A DNA stretch of 64,000 bases. It comes from Euptelea pleiosperma. Taxonomy: Eukaryota > Streptophyta > Magnoliopsida > Ranunculales > Eupteleaceae. A program made the position numbers and the translations under genes. This document shows, one piece after another, positions 10,509-22,916 of this stretch; positions within the stretch are counted from its first letter, which is position 1; each line of letters begins with the position of its first letter. The DNA lies in assembly GCA_035048495.1 (NCBI GenBank), contig CM068549.1:2885059-2949058 (forward strand). Direction: 5' to 3'. The notes under the pieces are model-generated. The model was not told the origin of the DNA. It ran no database searches and was given only the letters and a program-made list of their open reading frames with translations.

Positions 10509-13500
10509 TGTAATACCCTGAACTTTCATTCTAGGGTATTATGATAAATTCACATAATAATGAAAACCTGAAACTTTTTCAGACTCTTATTATTGTTTTT
10601 ATTATTTAATATCATGTATGAGTATGTGTATTTAATTTGGTTTCATTCTGACAACTTTGAAAAACCTGCTATTTTTGAAACTCGCTCTTTAGGGCTAAAT
10701 TCCTACTAAAAATAATGAACCATAACTTGTAGAGGACTTTTTCTTGCCGCAGCTAACATTCCAGAACTTTTATAAAAAAATTATTTTGTAAGCCCGATAC
10801 TCCAAAAATATTCTTATTTTATTCTTATCAACTTACCTGTGAAATTTGGAAGCTTTTCTGAGACATAAAAACTCTAGTCGAAGATTTTGGAAGATTTTGA
10901 AAAAAATAGTATTTTTATAATTTTTGAACTTCCTACCATTCGTATATTTTTTGAAAGTAATATTTAATTATATTTTATTTATTTAATAGGAGTGTGGGAC
11001 CCGCGAATCACTTTTTGGGTCATTCCGAGGTCATCTTGATACTTTTCTGGGGCTTTAAACTTTTTTGTGATTTTTGTATATTTAGACTATTTTATGTGAT
11101 TTATGTGTGTGCCATGTGTCAATACCTTATTGTATGAACTTTTAAATTATATAATATAGTTTGATTTAATTAATTAATAATTAATTGTATTATAATTATT
11201 GGGTAGGCCCGTATGGCTAATCTAGAAACTTTTTGGGCTTAATAATATTCTTAATTGAAACCTAATTGTTGTATATGGGCCTTGGGCCCATTTCTAACCT
11301 ATTAGTAGTGTAAAATATAAGTTTTTGAGGGTTGAAAAAGTCATCCCTTTGATAGTTACGAATTCCACTAAAATAGAAATCATAATCCTTCCTTAAACCT
11401 ATTTATGAAAAACCCTAAAGCTTTAGAAGCTTTCACAACCCAACTCCAATAAAGAATAGAGAAAGCTCGATTAAACCTTCATCCGGGCACTGATCGCACT
11501 CAAACAAGAAGGGAGAATTGACGAGGACTCTGAATGGAAGAACATATTCCGAGTAAAGGACGATCCGACGACTTTCAAATTTGAAAAAACCTTTGATTTT
11601 CATTAAAGTTCAAGAAACCTTGAGGTAAATGCGCTTGATCCATCCTATACTTATTTTTCTTTAAGATTTTGTTTCTCTTTCATTAGATAATGGTTGATAC
11701 TCATTATAAATTAATTTCAACAATTAATTTTATTCTTATTGGGTTGATCTTTATTTTGGGCCACCATGATGGGTTTGGCCATGGTTTCTTTTACACTTAT
11801 AGCGGATGACTATGTTCTTTATTATTTTTCTTATATTTTAATATTTTAAATATTTTTATAATTATTTTTTCTAAATACCTCTATCAATCTATTTTTCAAA
11901 ACCGTTTAGTTTGTATTTTTTTGATTTATATTTATTTAATTATAATTTTTCTAAGTTGTTGGACTTTACCAAAAAAATCTAGAATTTTAGATTTTACACG
12001 GTCCACATCACTTAGAATTTCAATCTCTATTTTTAACCTAAATATTTTTATAATTATTTTTCATAGATACCTCTATCGATCTAGTTTCTAGAACCTTTGA
12101 GTTTGTATTTTTCTAATTTGTATTGATTAAGTTATGATTTTTCTAAGTTGTTGGACTTTACCAAAAAACCCAGAATTCCAGATTTTACACGGTCCACTTC
12201 ACTTGGAATTTTGATCTATATTTTTAGCCTAAATATTTTTCTAATTATTTTTCATAATACTTCTATCAATCTAGTTTCTAGAACCTTTGAGTTTGTATTT
12301 TTTTTATTCATATTTATTTAATTATAATTTTTCTAAGTTATTGGATTTTACCAAAAAAATTTAGAATTTTAGATTTTACATGGTCCAATTCACTTAGAAT
12401 TTCAATCTCTATTTTTAACCAAAATATTTTTCTAATTATTTTTCATAGATACCTCTATCGATCTAGTTTCTAGAACCTTTGAGTTTGTATTTTTCTAATT
12501 TGTATTGATTAAGTTATGATTTTTCTAAGTTGTTGGACTTTACCAAAAAACCCAGAATTCCAGATTTTACACGGTCCACTTCACTTGGAATTTTGATCTA
12601 TATTTTTAGCCTAAATATTTTTTTAATTATTTTCCATGATACTTCTATCAATCTAGTTTCTAGAACCTTTGAGTTTGTATTTTTTTGATTTGTATTGATT
12701 AAGTTATGATTTTTCAAATGTGTTGGACTTTTCTGTAAAACTCAGAATCCCAGATTCTGTCCGACCTACTTCATTAAGGGTTTCGACCCATATTTTAAAT
12801 ATAAATATTTTTTTATTTCTTTTTCCTAAATACCTCTTTAAATATAGGTTCTATAACATTTGAGTTTGTATTTTTCTGATTTGTATTGATTAAGTTATGA
12901 TTTTTCAAATGTTCAAGAATTTTTTATAAAACCCAAAATTCTAGATTCTGTCCGGTTCACTTAATTAAGGGTTTCGCCTATATTTTGAATCTGAATATTT
13001 TTCTATTTATCTTTCCTAAAAGCCTCTGTGAATCTAGTTTTTAAATCCATTAAGTTTATACTTTTTTAATTAATATTTATTTAGTTATAACTTTTACAAT
13101 AAACTATATTTTCTATGAACTACCTATTTCTTGGATTTTGGACAACTAATGGCCTTGTGAACCTTTAGTGGTTCGGTCATTACTTATTGACTATTAAACC
13201 TAGATGGTTTGACCTATACTTGTATGCATTGGGATCCCACCCATGTGTCTTTGATCTCTCATAGGGTTCGGCCAAGTGTCTTGGATCCCTCTTTAGGGTT
13301 CGACCTTGTGTCATGGATCCCTCATAGGGTTCGGCCATGGTGTGTTAGATTCTCTTGCGATTCTCATTTATATTGTTCATCCGTATTGATCGTGATCTTC
13401 GGTGATTGTTACATGTTATTCATGTTTAACCCTAATTCGTTCCCATGTTATCACTTTTGATGATCATGTGTTCATTTTATATTCTTATTTAAATGTTAAA

Positions 13501-14343
13501 TACATGTGTGATTATGCCATGTAACCCTAGTACTATCTTGTTGTAATACCACGATCATCACGTCATTTCATATAAGGGGTGCATAAGGGAACGGGGTTGA
13601 AGTATATTATATACGTTTATATTGGTTTTATCAATTAATCAGGGTTCGGTACCCTAGGGTGAAAGGCCTCAGACGTTATTATATCCTGCAGATAGGTCGA
13701 TGAGACCGCTCCCAGTGTGGGAAGGAGATGGAGACCCTATGTGGTTATGAGTACTAGTTGCATTTGCACCCCGTACTTACTTGCATTCATCCTCATATTC
13801 ATGTCATCCTTCTTATATGATTGAGAGGCATACCTTTGTTAAAAACTTGTAAAGTATGATATCATACCATGCACACTGTTGTATTACTGGGCCTCGGCTC
13901 ACGGTGCTACATCGATACCATTTTCAGATTTTAAGGAATCGAGTACGTGAGATGATTTTGAGGCGAAAGACTCCAACGCATTCGAAGAGCTCGGCTAGGA
14001 TTTGGGAGTCGATCCCACACTTTAGAAGACTTGATTTTGACTGTTCTAAACATTGGTTATTTATTTTCACGGACATGTAAGCCTTTAATTGAGAGCATGT
14101 TCTCACCTCCTTCTCTCCACATTTAGTTGATTGATTGAATTGTTTGAGTTATGAATTATTTTAATTATTTGTTTTCTACATCTATACTTTCTTTTTACTT
14201 AGTAGGTTTTCGAATGAACTTTTGTAGTCTAATTGACCTAATTGGACCATTAGGGGACATTCATGGATCACCTCTGGGTTCGGGTACAGGTCGATCCACG
14301 GATTTTTGGGTCGTATCAGGGTATCTGGATTTGGAGCGTGACA
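10509..14343 (+). repeat. Element C 5' LTR
   Basis: Starts TGTAATACCC and ends GCGTGACA. It includes a tandem array at 11840-13030 and a GGATCCCTCATAGGGTTCGG duplication near 13245-13345. The 83-codon frame at 13209-13460 arises from that duplication and is not considered a gene. Confidence 0.9.
11840..13030. repeat. About 190-bp tandem repeat in C 5' LTR (about six units)
   Basis: Marker phrases such as TTGGACTTTACCAAAAAA recur near 11955, 12145, 12337, 12531, 12720 and, diverged, 12909. The 3' LTR has about four units, which accounts for most of the 398-bp length difference between the LTRs. Confidence 0.8.
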
Positions 14344-14346
14344 GAG

Positions 14347-14358
14347 TGGTATCAGAGC
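14347..14358 (+). promoter_or_regulatory. Primer binding site of C, complementary to initiator tRNA-Met
   Basis: TGGTATCAGAGC, three bases after the LTR end. A perfect 12-base match to the complement of the plant initiator tRNA-Met 3' end. Confidence 0.9.
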
Positions 14359-15147
14359 ATAGGCTTCAGACACCTAGGGATTTGTGTGTAATGAGTCTAT
14401 GTATAATTGAGTTGTGTGTGATAGAATGGTGTTAGAGCACAGTCAGTAGATTACCCTAAAGACCCGTAGAATGCGGACCATTAGGAGATCTGGTTAATGT
14501 GTCCATTCTTGTTATGGAGACCGTTACCTTTTAGTGTATACATTAGAAATACTATAATCTAAAGCACTCTGATTGTTTATAATACTTATAAATAGTGATA
14601 GTGTACTATTATTTGTATGTATATTATTTTAATACTTGATTTTATATTATGCTTAACTATGTCGCAAACCTAACACTGTCATACCTTATCAAGGAGATCG
14701 TGACAAAATGAACTTTAACAGAATTATATCCTCATATGATCTTAATTGGACAGTTTGACTATTTTGACTAGTAGGCCAATTGACTAGCTTGACCAATTTG
14801 ACTGGAAGATAAATTGATTAGTTTTAGCAGCTGATTTAGGTCAATTAGATTGATCAAGTTTACAAGTTTAACTAAGGTTGACTATATTGACTAGTTTGAC
14901 CAGCATAGTTAAGTTGACTAGACGTAGATGACTAACTTGATTCGATAGGACTAGATTGGTGTAGATGACCAGTTTGACTAGGTTTACTATATTGATTAAG
15001 TTGGCCAATCTGCCTGTGTGTAGCTATAAAGTTTGTCAACCAATCGAACTAGGTTTGGCTAAATTGATTAATTGACTAATCAGATGTGACAGACTAAATT
15101 GAGAATTTCTTTGAGTGGGTTCGAATTTCGAGGAAGAAATTTTCTTT
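14359..15147 (+). other. Element C interior, non-coding
   Basis: No frame above about 40 codons in the sense direction. From about 14750 to 15085 it is dominated by TTGAC(T/C)A steps. It presumably keeps only packaging and priming signals. Confidence 0.7.
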
Positions 15148-15160
15148 AAGGGGGGTAGAT
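15148..15160 (+). promoter_or_regulatory. Polypurine tract of C
   Basis: AAGGGGGGTAGAT directly before the 3' LTR start at 15161. Confidence 0.85.
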
Positions 15161-18100
15161 TGTAATACCCTGAACTTTCGTTCTAGGGTATTATGATAAA
15201 TTCACCTAATAATGAAAACCTGAAACTTTTTCAGACTCTTATTATTATTTTTATTGTTTAATATCATGTATGAGTATGTGTATTTAATTTGGTTTCATTC
15301 TGACAATTTTGAAAAATCTACTATTTTTGAAACTCGCTCTTTAGGGCTAAATTCCTACTAAAAATAATGAACCATAACTTGCTGAGGACTTTTTCTTGCC
15401 GCAGCTAACATTCTAGAACTTTTATAAAAAAATTATTTTGTAGGCCCGAGACTCCAAAAATTTCTTATTTTATTCTTAACTTACCTGTGAAATTTGGAAG
15501 CTTTTCTGAGACAAAAACTCTAGTCGAAGATTTTCGGAGATTTTGACAAAAATAGTATTTTTATAATTTTTGAACTTCCTACCATTCGCATATTTTTCAA
15601 AAATAATATTTAATTATATTTTATTTATTTAATAGGAGTGTGGGACTTGTGAATCACTTTTCGGGTCATTCCGACGTCATCTTGATACTTTTCTGGGGCT
15701 TTGCACTTTTTTGTGATTTTTGTATATTTAGATTATTTTATGTGATTTATGTGTGTGCCATGTGTCAATACCTTATTGTATGAACTTTTAAATTATATAA
15801 TATAATTTGATTGAATTAATTAATAATTAATTGTGTTATAATTATTGGGTGGGCCCGTATGGCTAATCTAGAAACCTTTTGGGCTTAATAATATTCTTAA
15901 TTGAAGCCTAATTGTTGTATATGGGCCTTGGGCCCATTTCTAATCCATTAGTAGTGTAAAATATAAGTTTTTGAGGGTTGAAAAAGTCATCCCTTTGATA
16001 GTTACGAATTCCACTAAAATAGAAACCCTAATCCTTCCCTAAACCTATTTATGAAAAACCCTAAAGCTTTAGAAGCTTTCACAACCCAACTCCATTAAAG
16101 AATAGAGAAAGCTCGATTAAACCTTTATCCGGGCACTAATCGCACTCGAGCAAGAAGGGACAATTGACGGAGACTCTGAATGGAAGAACATACTCCGAGT
16201 AAAGGACGGTCCGACGACTTTTAAATTTGAAAAAACTTTTGATTTTCATTAAAGTTCAAGAAACCTTGAGGTAAGTGCACTTGATCCATCCTATACTTAT
16301 TTTTCTTTAAAATTTTATTTCTCTTTCATTAGATAATGGTTGATACTCATTATAAATTAATTTCAACAATATTTATTTTATTCTTATTGGGTTGATCTTT
16401 ATTTTGGGCCACTATGATGGGTTTGGTCATGGTTTATTTTACACTTATAACGGATGACTATATTCTTTATCATTTTCCTTATATTTTAATAATTTAAATA
16501 TTTTTATAATTATTTTTTCTAAATACCTCTATGAATCTATTTTTCAAAATCGTTTAGTTTGTATTTTTTTGATTTATATTTATTTAATTATAATTTTTCT
16601 AAGTTGTTGGACTTTACCAAAAAAATCTAGAATTTCAGATTTTACACGGTCCACTTCACTTAAAATTTCGGTCTCTATCATTTTCTAATTATTTTTCATA
16701 GAAACCTCTATCAATCTAATTTCTAGAACCTTTGAGTCTGTATTTTTCTGAGTTGTATTGATTAAGTTATGATGTTTCTAACTTGTTGGACTTTACCAAA
16801 AAATCTAAAATTCTAGATTTTACATGGTCCACTTCACTTGGAATTTCGATATATATTTTTAACCAAAATATTTTTCTAATTATTTGTCATAGATATCTCT
16901 ATCAATCTAGTTTCTAGAATCTTTGAGTTTGTATTTTTTTGATTTGTATTGATTAAGTTATGATTTTTCAAATGTGTTGGACTTTTTTGTAAAACCCAGA
17001 ATCCCAGATTCTGTTCGACCCACTTCATTAAGGGTTTCGACCCATATTTTGAATCTGAATATTTTTCTATTTCTTTTTCCTAAATACCTCTTTAAATATA
17101 GTTTCTATAACATTTGGGTTTGTATTTTTCTGATTTGTATTGATTAAGTTATGATTTTTCAAATGTGGAAGAATTTTCTATAAAACCCAGAATTTCAGAT
17201 TCTGTCCGGTTCACTTAACTAAGGGTTTTGACCTATATTTTGAATCTGAATATTTTTCTATTTATCTTTCTTAAAAATCTCTGTGAATCTAATTTTTAAA
17301 TCCATTGAGTTTATATTTTTCTAATTAATATTTATTTAGTTATAACTTTTACAAGAAACTATATTTTCTATGAACTACCTATTTCTTGGATTTTGGACAA
17401 CTAATGGCCTTGTGAACCTTTAGTGGTTCGGTCATTACTTATTGACTATTAAACCTAGATGGTTTGACCTATACTTGTATGCATGGGGATCCCACCCATG
17501 TGTCTTTGATCTCTCATAGGGGTCGGCCAAGTGTCTTGGATCCCTCTTTAGGGTTCGACCTTGTGTCATGGATCCCTCATAGGGTTCGGCCATGGTGTGT
17601 TAGATTATCTTGCGATTCCCATTTATATGGTTCATCCGTATTGATCGTGACCTTCGGTGATTGTTACATGTTATTCATGTTTAACCCTAATTCGTTCCCA
17701 TGTTATCACTTTTGATAATCATGTGTTCATTTTATATTCTTATTTAAATGTTAAACACATGTGTGATTATGCCATGTAATCTTAGTACTATCTTGTTGTC
17801 ATACCACGATCATCACGTCATTTCATATAAGAAGTGCATAAGGGAACGGGGTTGAAGTATATTATATACGTTTATATTGGCTTTATCAATTAATCAGGGT
17901 TCGGTACCCTAGGGCGAAAGGCCTCAGACGTTATTATATCCTGCAGATGGGTCGATGAGACCGCTCCCGGTGCGGGAAGGAGATGGAGACCCTATGTGGT
18001 TATGGGTACTAGTTGCATTTGCATCCCGCACTTACTTGCAATTATCCTCATATTCATGTTATCCTTATTTTATAATTGAGATGCATACCTTGGTTAAAAA

Positions 18101-18597
18101 CTTGTAAAGTATGATATCATACCATGCACACTGTTGTATTACTGGGCCTCGGCTCACGGTGCTACATCGATACCATTTTCAGATTTTGAGGAGTCGAGTA
18201 CGTGAGATGATTTTGAGGCGAAAGACTCCGACACATTCGAGGAGATCGGCTGGGATTTAGGAGTCGATCCCACACTTTAGAAGACTTGATTTTGACTGTT
18301 CTAAAATTGGTTATTTATTTTCACGGGCATGTAAGCCTTTGATTGAGAGCATGTTCTCACCTCCTTCTCTCCACATTTAGTTGATTGATTGAATTGTTTG
18401 AGTTATGAATTATTTTAATTATTTGTTTTTTACATCTATACTTTTTTTTTACTTAGTGGGTTTTCGAATGAACCTTAGTAGTCTAATTGACCTAATTGGA
18501 CCACTAGGGGACATTCATGGATCACCTCTAGGTTCGGGTACGGGTCGATCCACGGAATTTCGGGTCGTATTAGGGTATCTGGATTCGGGGCGTGATA
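15161..18597 (+). repeat. Element C 3' LTR
   Basis: Starts TGTAATACCC and ends GCGTGATA, where the final CA has become TA. About 16480-17290 holds the shorter four-unit form of the 190-bp array. Many substitutions relative to the 5' LTR are visible, so C is clearly older than A. Confidence 0.9.
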
Positions 18598-19404
18598 GGG
18601 AAGTTGATAAATCAGAAAGCTGCTCAATTTGGACAGCCCGACCTTTTCGGAAAACTTTCTATTTTTTATTTTTAGTGATTTTTAGCAGTCTTTTAAATTA
18701 CTATTTTTAATGCCTCGGAAGGCCGGGTGTAGAGTTGTAATAATATAGGACTTTTACTGCTTTTCAAATAACTACTAGATCTTGTTCTAGGGTTTTTTAG
18801 AAACCCTAGATTAAGTGGAAAATACAAAAAAAAAAATTCAAAAATTCAAAAAAATTAGGGTTTTATATTCTGCAGATTTTTAGAAATCACCAATCAAGGA
18901 TTTACGAATTTTGGAAAGATTCTAAAATCTTGAAACTCTGCTAAATTAGGGTTTCCCCTCTTAGAAGTTTCCTCTTTAGAAGAATTTCTATCTTTAGAAA
19001 TCTTTCGAATTTGGAAAAGTCTGCAAAAGGAAACACCCCAAGTCTAGTAGAATTTCAATTTTAGAAAATTTTTTAAAATTGTAAGGGATCTCGCAATCAA
19101 ATCTTTCTTTGAAAATCTCTACAGTTCGGAAACTTTCCAATCTAGGTATTTTCCAATCTGGGAATTCCTAAATTTTAACCCATCTCGAATTTGGAAACTA
19201 ATTCAAAAACTTGCCTAAATCCAGTGCTTGTTCAGTGAACCCTATAAAGGCAAAGATCTTTCACATAGAATCCCAAATACCTAGACCATGCGATCTAACT
19301 TTTCTGCAAGAACACGATCTAGTGTGGGTAGGGAGCGAAAGCTCAAAGAAGTGGAGTCGGGCCCAAGCCCATTAGGATACCCCTCCCTATCCCACGGAGG
19401 TGAC

Positions 19405-19424
19405 CCCGTGGCGTGGCCCACGGG
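19405..19424 (+). promoter_or_regulatory. Hairpin abutting leader splice donor (B)
   Basis: Arms CCCGTGG and CCACGGG with a six-base loop, followed by AG|GTAAGT. The same hairpin is at 31971-31990 in A (minus strand) and is degenerate in D. Confidence 0.6.
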
Positions 19425-19426
19425 AG

Positions 19427-20189
19427 GTAAGTCTCTATCCTCGCCTTGAGTGCGATACAGAGCAATTTGGGTGAATCATTGCCGCATGTCTATTTGTTTT
19501 CTAGCAACAACTTACTCAACTTGCGTGGCGTGGCCGTTAATCAATCAACTCTAAGATAGCAGACCCAGCTCCAAATTGAAACTGGTGGTATTTCATCACC
19601 CACCTCATCATTCCAACTGATTTGATCCCAAGGCTCTATTTAATTAAAAAGAATCAAGAAGTAGAGCCAATTAGACCGGTGTTCGAGGAAAACTCCGCAC
19701 AAAGCGAACCCGCTTAACATCCAATCGAAATAAGACCACGAGCGCGGGTCCCTGTTGTCTAACACACCCATAAGTCCCTGTTACTCAAGTACACTGAGCT
19801 CGACGTGGCATCTTGGACTATTCGGCGGTTAGTTGCGTGTGGACTAGGAACACGCACCAACCCTAGCTTAACCCGAGGGAACACTCTTCTTAAACACTTG
19901 ACCAATCCGGTTAGTCTGGGATGTACTTAAGATAGCCATTGTGCCGCACGTCTGTCTAGGCTTCGGATTGCCTTGTTGTTGACTAGAGTTAGTACTAAAG
20001 GATTCGCTCTGAAGAGTGTAGCCTGGTGAGAACCTCTGAGTGCAAACAGTTAGTCCGACGGCTAAAAGATAAACCAGTGGTCCGCCCACTGTCATAATCT
20101 ACTCTAGCCCCAAAACTAACAAGATAATGCCTAAAATATATCCTGATTGTTTAGAATAAGATTATCTGTGCTTGGTGTGCATCATTTAG
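19427..20189 (+). other. Predicted leader intron of element B
   Basis: Donor GGGAG|GTAAGTCT, acceptor GCATCATTTAG|GATC, 763 bp. Homologous donor and acceptor pairs bound 768 bp in A and 756 bp in D. The acceptor has only a weak pyrimidine tract. Confidence 0.5.
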
Positions 20190-20332
20190 GATCACTTCTC
20201 CAGTGTCTCCTTTTGGCAACTTTTTGCCAAATCTTGGGTTTACTTTTTCAAGTAGAAGCCCGGTTGGACATGTCCTAACCTTTGACTGACTCGATCTGAG
20301 AGTTAGTCCACCGCACCCCTCTATCTCCTCTG

Positions 20333-21296
20333 ATGGTAGATGAACGGCCTCTGTATGAGACCTACTACAGTTTCTGTGAAAATCTAGGTGATCACTCTCA
20401 ACAATGGTATGACAATTTTGCGTATCATCATGATACTCCAGTCTCGCAACCTTCTATGGGGTATGACAATTATAGAGATCCGGAGTACAACTCTGTACTC
20501 CAAGAGCTTAAAAACTCAATCGCTGCCCTTCGTACCGTGGTCCAACAACCTGTGCACAATTCCCAGTCTGTAGGATATTATCCTCCTATCCAGCAAGATG
20601 TCTGTACCTTTCCATCTCCAATGTAGACCTCCTATGACAACACTTATTATCCGGATAATAGGAGTCACCATAACTTTGGTTGGGAACAGTCTACTATCCC
20701 GCAGCAACTGCCGCCTTCCGGGTTCCATCAATCCAATGGAGAGTATGACTGGCAATACTCGCAATCCCAGTACCTGTCATATCCATAGAATGACTATTCT
20801 GATCAACAGTGGGCCCCTCAGGATTTCCAGAGTCAGCAACTAGTCCCAGACTCCACTTTGCCTTACAACTTTCATACCCAATCGGACTACAATCAAGAGT
20901 TGGCACCTCAGCTCCCCTTGGTTGAACCGCCTCCGTTGGCTACTAAACCCTGTCTAGAAGACATTCTCTCTCAGTACATTGCCCAGCAACAACAGTATTT
21001 CCATGGTCTAGAGCACCAACAACAACAATCTATGGAGAGCTTGGAGCAACGTCTAGTTCAATTAAAAAATGAGAGAGAGGAAGTCAACTTCACTAGCCCA
21101 CCAATAGGCTATCATGAGGAGAGTGATAGGGCCACTGTCTATAATGAGGAGCCGCACAATTGGACCCAGTACCAGCATTGCGAGGAAGAAATAAAAGTTG
21201 TACCCATCCCTAGATCGAGCCAGACTATTGAGGAGCCAGTGTATCAATCTTTGGTGCCCTTAACAGCACCAAATCTTGAAACTACCTCAGCGCAAC
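20333..21296 (+). pseudogene. Gag-like relic of element B, 5' part
   Basis: One frame from ATG 20333 runs to the insertion point of A, broken by TAG at 20624 and TAG at 20786. The visible part corresponds to the region after the gag core in A: LGDHSQQWYDNF resembles [12 protein letters not shown] at residues 280-291 of A, and LAPQLPLVEPPPLATKPCLEDILSQYIAQQQQ resembles [32 protein letters not shown] at 506-537. The gag core itself and the CCHC knuckle are missing. A Gln-rich coiled segment (QQQYFHGLEHQQQQSMESLEQRL) follows. The product, if any, would be a Gag-like linker. It continues at 35001. Confidence 0.75.
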
Positions 21297-21385
21297 TGAA
21301 AGTAAGGTTTTTTCCGCGTCGTTGGTTTCGGAAATCCTAGATCTCAACAATATTTGTAATTATCCGATTCTTTTTCACTCAAATC

Positions 21386-21795
21386 CTGCAAAAATCACAG
21401 GGTTGTACAGTGGCTCGTGTCGGATGTCGATCCGCACTCGGGGTTAGTTTGCGTAATTCAACGACATGAAATGACGGATTTTTATCAAGAAAACATGGAG
21501 AGGTGAGAATGGTGATGGATTTAAAACATTCTTAGTGATTTTTAGAGAGAGAAATTACCACAAATAATCAAAAACACAAAAGTAAACTAACAAATGCAAA
21601 AATAATAATTTTATTCATCCTCAATGAGTCTTACAAAATCAAACTAAATTCAAAAATTAACCTAGAAAACCATAAAAATTAGAGAGAGAAATGAGAAAAT
21701 GTAGAGAGAGAAACATCGAAGAAGGCTATCCTAGAGAGAGAAAATATGGGGGAGAGAGAAAGTGGAGAGATCTAGAGAGAGAAGAGAACTCTTAC
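21386..21795 (-). other. Predicted LTR intron of element A (3' LTR copy)
   Basis: Minus-strand donor CCAAG|GTAAGAG, acceptor GTGATTTTTGCAG|GATTT, 410 bp. The copy in the 5' LTR is 32953-33362. With a start about 30 bases after the TATA box, exon 1 would be some 360 bases. In the 5' LTR this intron would be removed from the RNA leader upstream of the primer site. Confidence 0.5.
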
Positions 21796-21877
21796 CTTGG
21801 AGTGGAGACGAATCAGCAAGGATGGGCAGCAACTAAAGACAAGAAGCTTTACCTCTTCCCACCTTCATTCTTCTTTA

Positions 21878-21925
<48 letters not shown>

Positions 21926-22187
21926 AAGAAAACGTGGATGGAAAATGGGAGAGAGAGGGACGGTCAAGAGAGTTTGAGAACGTGGGAGAGAGGAAGGGAT
22001 CGATTCGGGGGAGGTTTTTACAAGAAGAGAGAACTCTCTTCTTTCAAAAACGTTGAGTGAATGGCTGGGGGTCTTGATGGAGGAACGGCTGGTGGTGTGG
22101 GCGTAATGGCAGCAAGAAGAAGGAATTCTTCTTATTCCAAAACGTGGGGGGGGGGGGGGGGGGGTCTAGGGTTTGATATCTCCACAC

Positions 22188-22195
22188 TTTATATA
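22188..22195 (-). promoter_or_regulatory. TATA box of A LTR
   Basis: TATATAAA on the minus strand (copy in the 5' LTR at 33756-33763). Perfect plant TATA consensus, 393 bases upstream of the predicted donor. Confidence 0.7.
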
Positions 22196-22197
22196 TG

Positions 22198-22440
22198 GGA
22201 ACCACGGTTTCTATTTCTTTAAAGCTCATTTTCCATCTTTTGGTAGGAACCGTGGGTTCCTACATTAGAAACCCACGGTTTCTTAAAAATCTTTTGATTC
22301 TCCTTCATTTTTTTGGTAAAATCGTGGGTTCCCAGATTAGAATCCCACGATTTTTTAAAAATTCTTTTCCACAAAATATCTTTCTTCTAGAAAACCTTTG
22401 TATATAACCGTGGGTTCCTAACTTAGAAACCCACGTTTCT
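22198..22440. repeat. Inverted repeats of AACCGTGGGTTCC units in A LTR
   Basis: GTGGGTTCC(T/C) followed by AGAAACCCAC or AGAATCCCAC recurs at about 22249-22280, 22323-22352 and 22409-22436, preceded by GGGAACCACGGTTTC at 22197-22211. Each unit can form a short hairpin; spacing is about 80 bp. Present identically in the 5' LTR. Located upstream of the TATA box, so an enhancer role is possible. Confidence 0.6.
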
Positions 22441-22916
22441 AAAATGTAAATACCTCCATTTTTTTGAAAAGATTGAGTCAAAAAATTCCTTTTTGAAAAA
22501 TGTTTGATTTTTAAAAATTCTTTTCAAAATTCTCTTCTTTCCTTCTTTAGCAGCCATTTCCAGTCCATGTTGGGTATGTGGGTCCCACTGGATGGCTGGG
22601 CCATGGGTAATGGGCCCGGGCCCGCACTTCATCTTGGCTTAGGCCCATAGGATTGAACATGAAGTGATGAGGGCCATTGGATTTATGAGATGGTAAAATG
22701 GATGATTGGGGACTGACTGAGCGATCGCATGGTAGAGATGGACGGTGATGATCGAGTAATGGAAATTGGCCAAGGTAGGCCATAGAATTGAGTGATTGAG
22801 GGAGGGGAGAGGATCGGATGATGTGGATTCAAGAGTAGAGAGAGAATGATGGTTTGGAGAGAGAGAGGAGAGAAGAGAGAGAAATATTACAAAATAAAGA
22901 GAAAAATGATAGTATA

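Larger units (their letters stand above)
10509..18597 (+). mobile_element. Element C: large-LTR, nearly interior-less retrotransposon
   Basis: LTRs of 3,835 bp (10509-14343) and 3,437 bp (15161-18597) flank only 817 bp. It has a primer site complementary to initiator tRNA-Met and a polypurine tract, but no protein domain. The form fits a LARD-like non-autonomous element. LTR style (TGTAATACCC to GCGTGACA) suggests a chromovirus helper (inference). It sits in the leader of B. B's uninterrupted sequence, judged from A, would read GGAAA at the target; the flanks are GAAAA (10504-10508) and GGGAA (18598-18602), each one change from it, so the duplication has decayed. Confidence 0.88.
18603..20332 (+). 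other. Element B leader (5' untranslated region)
   Basis: Matches the leader of A (31244-32863, opposite strand). It holds a GC-rich hairpin (19405-19424), a consensus splice donor two bases later and a predicted intron to 20189. The remainder is AT-rich with no sense ORF of note. Confidence 0.8.

Noticed and set aside
13209..13460. 83-codon frame also present at 17464-17715
   Set aside because: Both copies lie in the two LTRs of C; conservation follows from LTR identity, and the peptide comes from a short GGATCCCTC duplication.
20598..20843. 81-codon frame similar to a minus-strand frame at 43691-44029
   Set aside because: It is a shifted frame of the gag relic; the correct frame (20333, 20858) shows the element similarity.
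22146..22164. Poly-G difference as evidence of LTR divergence
   Set aside because: One-base change in a homopolymer is within sequencing or replication slippage and says nothing about age.
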